From the NCBI GenBank assembly GCA_022826505.1, contig JAJDUQ010000057.1, positions 1 to 38,552 of the forward strand: a stretch of 38,552 nucleotides of DNA, given 5' to 3'. Below are positions 33,838-38,552 of the stretch, in pieces. Origin of the DNA: Gammaproteobacteria bacterium (GTDB lineage: Bacteria > Pseudomonadota > Gammaproteobacteria > HK1). The notes beneath the pieces were generated by a model, which made no database searches, was not told the DNA's origin, and was given only the letters and a program-made list of their open reading frames with translations. The translations under genes and the position numbers were made by a program. Numbering within the stretch: position 1 is the first letter of the stretch; each line of letters opens with the position of its first letter.

Positions 33838-34683
33838 ATGAGTCCGTCCAGGGAAACGGGACGGCACCCGACCATTCGGGCCCTGCGACGCGCCGCCGCG
33901 GTCCTGTTTCTCGTGAGCGGACTCGCCGGATTCACTTCTGCGACTCAGCTCGCCGCAGCGCAGGACGTCGAACGTGAACGCCGGCTCGAGTCGGAGATCG
34001 TCGACATGATCCTCGACGGCGAACCGGTGCACCTCGACGCCGACGGCCACTCGTTCCTCGCCATCCACACCGAAGCGGGTGACCGCGAGCCGTTCGGAGC
34101 GGTCATCGTCATGCACGGCCGCGGCTTCCATCCGGACTGGCCGGAGGTGGTAGGCCCGCTGCGCACCGAGCTTGCGGAGCACGGCTGGGAGACATTGTCG
34201 CTGCAGATGCCGGTGCTCGAAAAGACAGCCCGGTACTACGATTACGTCCCCATTCTGCCCGCTGCGTTTCCGAGGATCCGGGCCGGTCTCGCGTATCTCC
34301 GCGCGCGCGGCGCGGACCTCGTCGTACTCGCTGCGCATAGCTGCAGCGTTCACATGGTCATGGAGTACGTGCGGCGGCACGGGGACGGAGACTTCGACGC
34401 ATTCATCGGCATCGGAATGGGCGCGACGGACTACCGCCAGCCGATGCGCGAGCCGCTTCCTCTTGCGACGATGTCGGTCCCGGTCCTCGACATCTTCGGT
34501 GAAGAGGACTATCCGGCGGTGCGGCGGGAGGCGTCTTCCCGTCTCGCGGCGATTCGGGCGGCAGGCAACTTGCGCTCCGCCCAGCGCATCGTCTCCGGCG
34601 CCGACCATTTCTTCCACGACCGGGACGAGGACCTCGTGGAAGCGGTCGAGCGATGGCTCGCGACCCTGCCGGCCGACGGATGA
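33838..34683 (+). CDS. Exported alpha/beta-hydrolase (DUF3530-like)
   Basis: This 281-residue protein has a twin-Arg-poor N-terminus, a hydrophobic segment (AAVLFLVSGLAGFTSA) and an AAA-QD-like cleavage site near 42. The fold is alpha/beta-hydrolase: an oxyanion region VIVMHGRGFHPDWP, a nucleophile elbow AHSCS (S168), an acid candidate in DIFGEEDYP and H257 in GADHFFHD. The nucleophile elbow is not the classic GxSxG, which matches DUF3530 proteins. GGGAG lies 8 bases before the ATG. Substrate unknown. Confidence 0.8.
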   Translation: MSPSRETGRHPTIRALRRAAAVLFLVSGLAGFTSATQLAAAQDVERERRLESEIVDMILDGEPVHLDADGHSFLAIHTEAGDREPFGAVIVMHGRGFHPDWPEVVGPLRTELAEHGWETLSLQMPVLEKTARYYDYVPILPAAFPRIRAGLAYLRARGADLVVLAAHSCSVHMVMEYVRRHGDGDFDAFIGIGMGATDYRQPMREPLPLATMSVPVLDIFGEEDYPAVRREASSRLAAIRAAGNLRSAQRIVSGADHFFHDRDEDLVEAVERWLATLPADG

Positions 34684-34809
34684 GCACGCCCCGGGACCAG
34701 AACGACGATCGTCCCATGCGAGGCGAATCGTCCGACCGGACTCGGGGACTCGGCGTCCCGTCGACTCCCGTACTCGGCGCGGGCGCGCCGGCACGGGACA
34801 CACCGGGTG

Positions 34810-35127
34810 CTACTTCGGTTTCTGGCTCGCGTAGTAGGCCGCGATATCGTCGATGTCGTCCTCCTTCACCATCAACATCATCGGCGCCATGGTCTGATCC
34901 GTGCGCTCGCCGGACTTGAAGGCCCTGATCTGTTTCGCGAGGTACGCCTCATGCTGGCCCGCGAGCTTGGGCCACAGGGGATTGGTGCTGTTTCCGTCAA
35001 TTCCGTGGCACGCTGAGCAAATCACCGCCTTCGCCTTGCCCGCTTGCGCGTCGCCGGCGGCGCCCGCAGGCGCGAGCGGCGACAACGTGCATGTCAGGGC
35101 AAGGGCCGTCGTGTAAACCCGAATCAT
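34810..35127 (-). CDS. Class I cytochrome c (c4/c5-like)
   Basis: This 105-residue exported cytochrome has a signal peptide ending AGAAG. The heme motif is CSACH (C37, C40, H41), followed by GNSTNPLWPKLAGQHEAYL. The axial methionine is probably M80 or M83 in the TMAPMM segment. The pattern is that of one half of cytochrome c4. It likely shuttles electrons in the periplasm. It is convergent with the hydrolase gene. DsbD and TlpA nearby could support its maturation. Confidence 0.9.
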   Translation of the reverse strand: MIRVYTTALALTCTLSPLAPAGAAGDAQAGKAKAVICSACHGIDGNSTNPLWPKLAGQHEAYLAKQIRAFKSGERTDQTMAPMMLMVKEDDIDDIAAYYASQKPK

Positions 35128-35439
35128 TGTCGAATGCTCCCGTCATCCATTGTCGTGTCGCAGGCCGGACGATGATGCCGCGGCCGGGTGGATCGTACGT
35201 CGCCGCGAGACTCTAGCGCATCGGCATGAGCCTCGCATTACGTACTATCGCTTTGTACATATTCAGCTTTGGCGACAGATTGAAGAGACTCCCGGACAGC
35301 GGAGTCGCGACCGTCGGGTTTCGGAGCGGATACCCATGCACCGGCGGCGAACGCGGTGACGGCGCCAGCCGGTCCGGTTCGGGTCGTCGGCGCCGCGCGG
35401 GCGTGAATCGCCGACGGCCGGCCGGCGAGGAGGTGCGAG
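35128..35439. other. Divergent regulatory gap with an AT-rich pocket
   Basis: This lies between the cytochrome gene (-) and the transporter gene (+). An AT-rich pocket at about 35236-35270 stands out in the GC-rich sequence and includes TACGTA and TGTACATATTC. It is the likely promoter zone, but no convincing hexamer pair was found. No gene is seen. Confidence 0.35.
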
Positions 35440-36594
35440 GTGGGAGATTTCGAGTTCGCCCCGGTGCACCAGGTGGCCGCGTGGGGATTCGCGCTCGCCG
35501 CGGCCTTCGGCTTCGTCGCCAACAAGACCAACTTCTGCACCATGGGCGCGGTGAGCGACCTGCTGCACATGGGCTCGCGCGGCCGTCTCGGCGCGTGGTT
35601 CTTCGCGATGGGGCTCGCGATCCTGGGCGCTCAGGCGCTCCATGCCACCGACCTCGTGGACCTCGCCGGCGCGATGTACCTCACCCCGAACTTCGGCTGG
35701 CTCGGCTACATCGTGGGCGGCATCGCCTTCGGGGTCGGCATGACGCTGGCGGCCGGATGCGGACAGCGCAACCTCGTGCGCTTCGGAGGCGGCAACCTCA
35801 AGGCCCTGGTGGTGCTGCTCGTGCTCGGCATCACCGCCTACACCACGGTGCGCGGCCTGCTGGGACTGGCTCGCACCACCGTCTTCGAGGCCCCCAACGT
35901 CGATCTCGAAATGCACGGACTCGACGACCAGGGACTCGCGACGCTGCTCGCGCCGGTGCTCGGGCTGGATGACGGCGGCTCCGTGCGCACCGTGCTGGCG
36001 GTGCTGCTCGGCGGCGGCCTCATCGTGTTCGCGCTCGCCCAGTCGAGTTTTCGGCGAAGCCCGGACGACCTGCTCGCGGGTATCGTCATAGGCGCGGTCA
36101 TCACCGGTGGCTGGTTCGTCACCGGCTACATCGGCAACGACGACTTCGAGCCGGTGCCGCTCGAATCCATGACGTTCGTCGCCCCGACCGGAAACGTCAT
36201 CAACTACCTGATGACCTTCACCGGTTCGACCATCAACTTCGGAATAGCGGCGGTGCTCGGGATGATCGCCGGCTCGTTCGCCTACGCGGTGATGTCGGGC
36301 AACTTCCGCATCGAGACCTTCGGTACCCGCGCGGAGATGGTGAGCCACCTTGTCGGCGGACTGCTGATGGGTTTCGGCGGCGTCCTGGCCCTCGGCTGCA
36401 CCATCGGACAGGGTGTCACCGGAGTGTCGACGCTCGCTACGGGGTCGCTCATCGCAGTGGCCGGCATCATCTTCGGCAGCGCGATCACGATGAAGGTGGA
36501 GTACCACATGCTCGACGAGAAAGGCTTCCTCGCCGCTCTGGGGGCCGGACTCAAGGAGCTCGCGATGCCCTGGCGGGCCACCGAGGAAGGCTGA
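35440..36594 (+). CDS. YeeE/YedE-family sulfur-compound transporter
   Basis: This inner-membrane protein has 384 residues and about ten helices in two similar halves. The conserved cysteines of the family are visible: C33 in NKTNFCTMG, C107 in AAGCGQRNL and C320 in LGCTIGQGVTG. In characterised members (thiosulfate transporter TsuA/YeeE) these cysteines relay the thiosulfate. Start is GTG at 35440 with GGAGG upstream. It heads an operon with a Rieske ferredoxin and a TrpD-like protein. Whether it carries thiosulfate, selenium or another sulfur species is not decided by the sequence. Confidence 0.88.
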   Translation: MGDFEFAPVHQVAAWGFALAAAFGFVANKTNFCTMGAVSDLLHMGSRGRLGAWFFAMGLAILGAQALHATDLVDLAGAMYLTPNFGWLGYIVGGIAFGVGMTLAAGCGQRNLVRFGGGNLKALVVLLVLGITAYTTVRGLLGLARTTVFEAPNVDLEMHGLDDQGLATLLAPVLGLDDGGSVRTVLAVLLGGGLIVFALAQSSFRRSPDDLLAGIVIGAVITGGWFVTGYIGNDDFEPVPLESMTFVAPTGNVINYLMTFTGSTINFGIAAVLGMIAGSFAYAVMSGNFRIETFGTRAEMVSHLVGGLLMGFGGVLALGCTIGQGVTGVSTLATGSLIAVAGIIFGSAITMKVEYHMLDEKGFLAALGAGLKELAMPWRATEEG

Positions 36595-36628
36595 GCGGCA
36601 GGAAACGGACCCTCACAGCCCGGACCGA

Positions 36629-36648
36629 TGCATGCACCAGTGCATGCA
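36629..36648. promoter_or_regulatory. Perfect 20-bp palindrome upstream of the Rieske gene
   Basis: TGCATGCAC-CA-GTGCATGCA has exact 9-bp arms. It lies between the transporter stop (36594) and the Rieske gene start. It could be a repressor operator or an RNA hairpin controlling the downstream genes. No known family signature was matched. Confidence 0.5.
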
Positions 36649-36689
36649 AGAAGTGCGCAGCCGAGCACACACGCGAAAGAACTCCCGGC

Positions 36690-37064
36690 ATGCATCCACT
36701 GCCGCACAATCATGGTAGCGTTTCGGCTGTCGACCAGCTTCACGGAAAGACAGTGTTCGAACACGCCGCCGCCATCACCGACCTCCCCGCCGGCACCATG
36801 CGTTGCGTGACCATCCGCAGACACGAGGTGCTGATTGCCAACGTGGACGGCGAGGTGCTCGCCACCGACGATACCTGCACCCACGAGGATGCATCGCTCT
36901 CGTGCGGGGTGCTGAAGGGTGCGATGGTGCGATGCCCACTGCACGGCGCCACCTTCGATCTGCGCGACGGCGCACCCGGCGACGAGCCGGCCGAGGAGCC
37001 GCTGCGGTGTCACGACGTCATGGTCGAGGACGGCGTCATCTTCGTCCGGCTGCGCGAACGGTGA
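36690..37064 (+). CDS. Rieske [2Fe-2S] ferredoxin
   Basis: This small Rieske protein has 124 residues from ATG 36690. A GTG at 36753 preceded by GGAAAG gives 103 residues and starts nearer the domain (VFEHAAAITDLPAGTMRCV), so the true start is open. Cluster ligands are C63 and H65 (CTHED), C82 and H85 (CPLHGATFDL). Such ferredoxins pass electrons to oxygenases or reductases. None is encoded beside it, so the partner may be the adjacent TrpD-like protein or elsewhere. Its stop overlaps the next gene (GTGA). Confidence 0.86.
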   Translation: MHPLPHNHGSVSAVDQLHGKTVFEHAAAITDLPAGTMRCVTIRRHEVLIANVDGEVLATDDTCTHEDASLSCGVLKGAMVRCPLHGATFDLRDGAPGDEPAEEPLRCHDVMVEDGVIFVRLRER

Positions 37065-38239
37065 GCGATACGATGCCCGGTACCGATGCGCAAGGAGGAC
37101 CGGACACCACGGGCGCCGGACGCGAGACGGCCGATGAGAACGACGCCGCGCTGATGCGGTCGATCATCCAGCGTATCGCGACCGGCCCCGAACTCAGCAA
37201 GGACATCTCCCGCGACGAGGCGCGGCGCGGCATGCGCCTGGTGCTCGACGGCGCGGTCGATCCGGTGCGCGCCGCGGTGTTCCTCATCGCGCTGCGCATG
37301 AAGCGCGAGACCGACGACGAGAACCTCGGCCTCCTCGACGCGGTGCTGGAGACCACCGATACCGTGACCGCACCGGTCGACGAGGTGGTGGACCTGTCCG
37401 ACCCCTACAACGGCTTCAACCGGAACCTGCCCGTTTCGGCCTTCCTTCCCGCGGTGCTCGCGGCATGCGGGGTGCCGGCGATTTCGCACGGAGTGGAGTC
37501 GATGGGGCCGAAGTTCGGCGCCACCCACCACCGCGTACTCGCAGCAAGCGGAGCGCGGGTCGACCGGGCGATGGACGAGATCGGCAGCCGACTTTCCGAT
37601 CCGGATGTCGGATGGGCGTACTGCGACCAGTCCGTGTTCAATGCGAGACTCCATGCGCTGGCCGAATTGCGGTCGCTCATCGTCAAGCGCCCGGCGCTGA
37701 CCACCGTCGAGGTGATGGCCGGACCGATGCGCGGACGGCGGCGCACGCATGTGGTCACCGGCTACGTGCACAAGCCGTACGCCGCGATCTACACGATGCT
37801 GGCGCGGTGCGCGGGGTTCGATTCGGCGCTCATCGTGCGCGGCATCGAGGGCGGAATCATCCCCTCGCTGCGCCAGGGCGCGAAGGTGTGGGCGTACAAC
37901 GGCGAGGGTGAGGAGCGGGACGCGGACATCTCGCCCGACGAGGTCGGCATCGCACAGACAGTGCGCGCCGTCCCGCTTCCGGAAGGCGTCGAAGGTTATC
38001 GTCGAAAGAGCGATGAGACCGGCGGCGAGGTCGACGGCGTCGCCATCGCCGAGGCGGCGGCCCGGGCCGGGCTCGATGCGCTGGACGGTGCCCCTGGTCC
38101 GGCCCGCGACAGCCTCGTCTACGGAGCCGCCCTGATCCTCCGGCACGTCGGCCGGGCCCGGCGACTCAACGAGGCCGCCGACCTGGTGCGCACGGTGATC
38201 GACGACGGCCGAGCCCGAGCGCGTTTCCGACATCCGTAG
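37061..38239 (+). CDS. TrpD-like (anthranilate phosphoribosyltransferase-fold) protein
   Basis: This 392-residue protein has a TrpD-type layout: an N-terminal helical domain (IIQRIATGPELSKDISRDEA, then ALRMKRETDDENL) and a glycosyltransferase-3-like domain (LSDPYNGFNRNLPVSAF, GVESMGPKFGATHHRVL). It lacks an obvious tryptophan-operon neighbour and the normal TrpD GTGG loop, so anthranilate is probably not its substrate. The start GTG 37061 overlaps the Rieske stop; ATG 37073 is an alternative. Related proteins include the DNA-binding TrpD2/YbiB group. Its job in a sulfur-transporter operon is unknown. Confidence 0.8.
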   Translation: MSDTMPGTDAQGGPDTTGAGRETADENDAALMRSIIQRIATGPELSKDISRDEARRGMRLVLDGAVDPVRAAVFLIALRMKRETDDENLGLLDAVLETTDTVTAPVDEVVDLSDPYNGFNRNLPVSAFLPAVLAACGVPAISHGVESMGPKFGATHHRVLAASGARVDRAMDEIGSRLSDPDVGWAYCDQSVFNARLHALAELRSLIVKRPALTTVEVMAGPMRGRRRTHVVTGYVHKPYAAIYTMLARCAGFDSALIVRGIEGGIIPSLRQGAKVWAYNGEGEERDADISPDEVGIAQTVRAVPLPEGVEGYRRKSDETGGEVDGVAIAEAAARAGLDALDGAPGPARDSLVYGAALILRHVGRARRLNEAADLVRTVIDDGRARARFRHP

Positions 38240-38307
38240 CCACCACCATCCCTCACCGAACCGCGAACCGAGGACGCTGACCCAGCGACAGAGTACGGCG
38301 CCTCCCC

Positions 38308-38347
38308 GCACGGGCAGACCGGATCTGACCGACTTTCCGGTCCGTGC
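38308..38347 (+). terminator. Stem-loop after the transporter-Rieske-TrpD operon
   Basis: GACCGGA (38317-38323) pairs with TCCGGTC (38336-38342). The outer arms GCACG and CGTGC extend the stem across a 4-base bulge. It lies 69 bp after the last stop. A T run is lacking, so termination is plausible but not certain. Confidence 0.4.
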
Positions 38348-38510
38348 CGATCCGAATGCGTCGCCCGTTGCGCCTTCGTACGCCTTCGCGCGCACCAAGG
38401 GACTAAGGCTGTCAGCAATTCCCGCTGGCTGGAGGATAGTAGAGGAATCAGGGGGTTGGGAGGCTGAGAAAAAAATGTTCTCGTAAACTTTCGTGGGAGG
38501 ATTCAGCATA

Positions 38511-38552
38511 ATGGCCATGTTCTCTCCAGCGATGGGTGAGGTGTCATGGCCA
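38511..38552 (+). CDS. Start of an unidentified gene cut by the window edge
   Basis: ATG at 38511 has GGGAGG (38495-38500) 10 bases upstream and opens a frame reading MAMFSPAMGEVSWP to the end of the window. The region before it (38450-38510) is AT-rich compared with its surroundings, consistent with a promoter or the edge of a mobile element. Too little is visible to assign a family. Confidence 0.35.
   Translation, partial: MAMFSPAMGEVSWP

Noticed and set aside
38466..38482. GAGAA and TTCTC arms near the right edge
   Set aside because: Only 5-bp arms around an A-rich loop; too weak to call a terminator or IS end.
37010..38518. Open frame of 502 codons on the minus strand
   Set aside because: It is antisense to the Rieske and TrpD-like genes, with no family features.

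Overview
The window comes from the chromosome of a GC-rich bacterium. A DsbD/TlpA thiol relay, a class I cytochrome c, HyuA/HyuB, CaiB-type CoA transferase, MttB-like methyltransferase, an outer-membrane zinc porin and an E2-E1 2-oxoacid dehydrogenase together suggest a free-living or host-associated proteobacterium, probably gammaproteobacterial. This placement is inferred from gene content, not from a marker gene. No rRNA, tRNA or CRISPR array was seen.

Region 1 (1-6.7 kb) is an accessory island on the minus strand. A 1582-residue protein carries an HSP90/sacsin-type GHKL ATPase, a DUF3883/PD-(D/E)XK-like nuclease fold and a PcrA-like Tudor/SH3 tail. It overlaps by 17 nt a NERD-nuclease/UvrD-type helicase gene that is broken before its C-terminal helicase motifs. 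The pair looks like a two-gene DNA-defence module and is the best candidate in the window for an uncharacterised system. Its upstream side carries a decayed IS3-family orfA start.

Region 2 (6.7-13 kb) mixes catabolic genes (CoA transferase, glutathione S-transferase, MttB-like methyltransferase) with three toxin-antitoxin loci: vapBC, a phd/relE pair whose relE has two stop codons, and hicBA with a winged-helix fused to HicB. Between vapB and relE lies a 190-bp scar made of a gst fragment joined to an mttB fragment.

Region 3 (13-20 kb) holds hyuB, hyuA and a truncated dapA-like gene on the minus strand, then an SDR dehydrogenase (+), a GFA-domain protein (-) and a TauD-type dioxygenase (-). 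With MttB these suggest use of N-methylated or cyclic-amide compounds, sulfonates and related one-carbon donors.

Region 4 (20-23.6 kb) is a zinc-uptake operon: a His-rich outer-membrane porin-like protein, a ZnuA-type binding protein and an ABC-3 permease. No ATPase gene is present.

Region 5 (23.6-27.8 kb) encodes a 2-oxoacid dehydrogenase in the order E2, E1-alpha, E1-beta, followed by a fatty-acid desaturase pseudogene.

Region 6 (27.8-35.1 kb), mostly on the minus strand, is a periplasmic thiol-redox group: a Sel1-repeat protein, DsbD, a TlpA-like thioredoxin and an exported DUF255 thioredoxin-domain protein. An alpha/beta hydrolase (+) and a cytochrome c (-) follow.

Region 7 (35.4-38.5 kb) is a plus-strand operon of a YeeE/YedE sulfur-type transporter, a Rieske ferredoxin and a TrpD-like phosphoribosyltransferase-fold protein. 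A new gene starts at the right edge.
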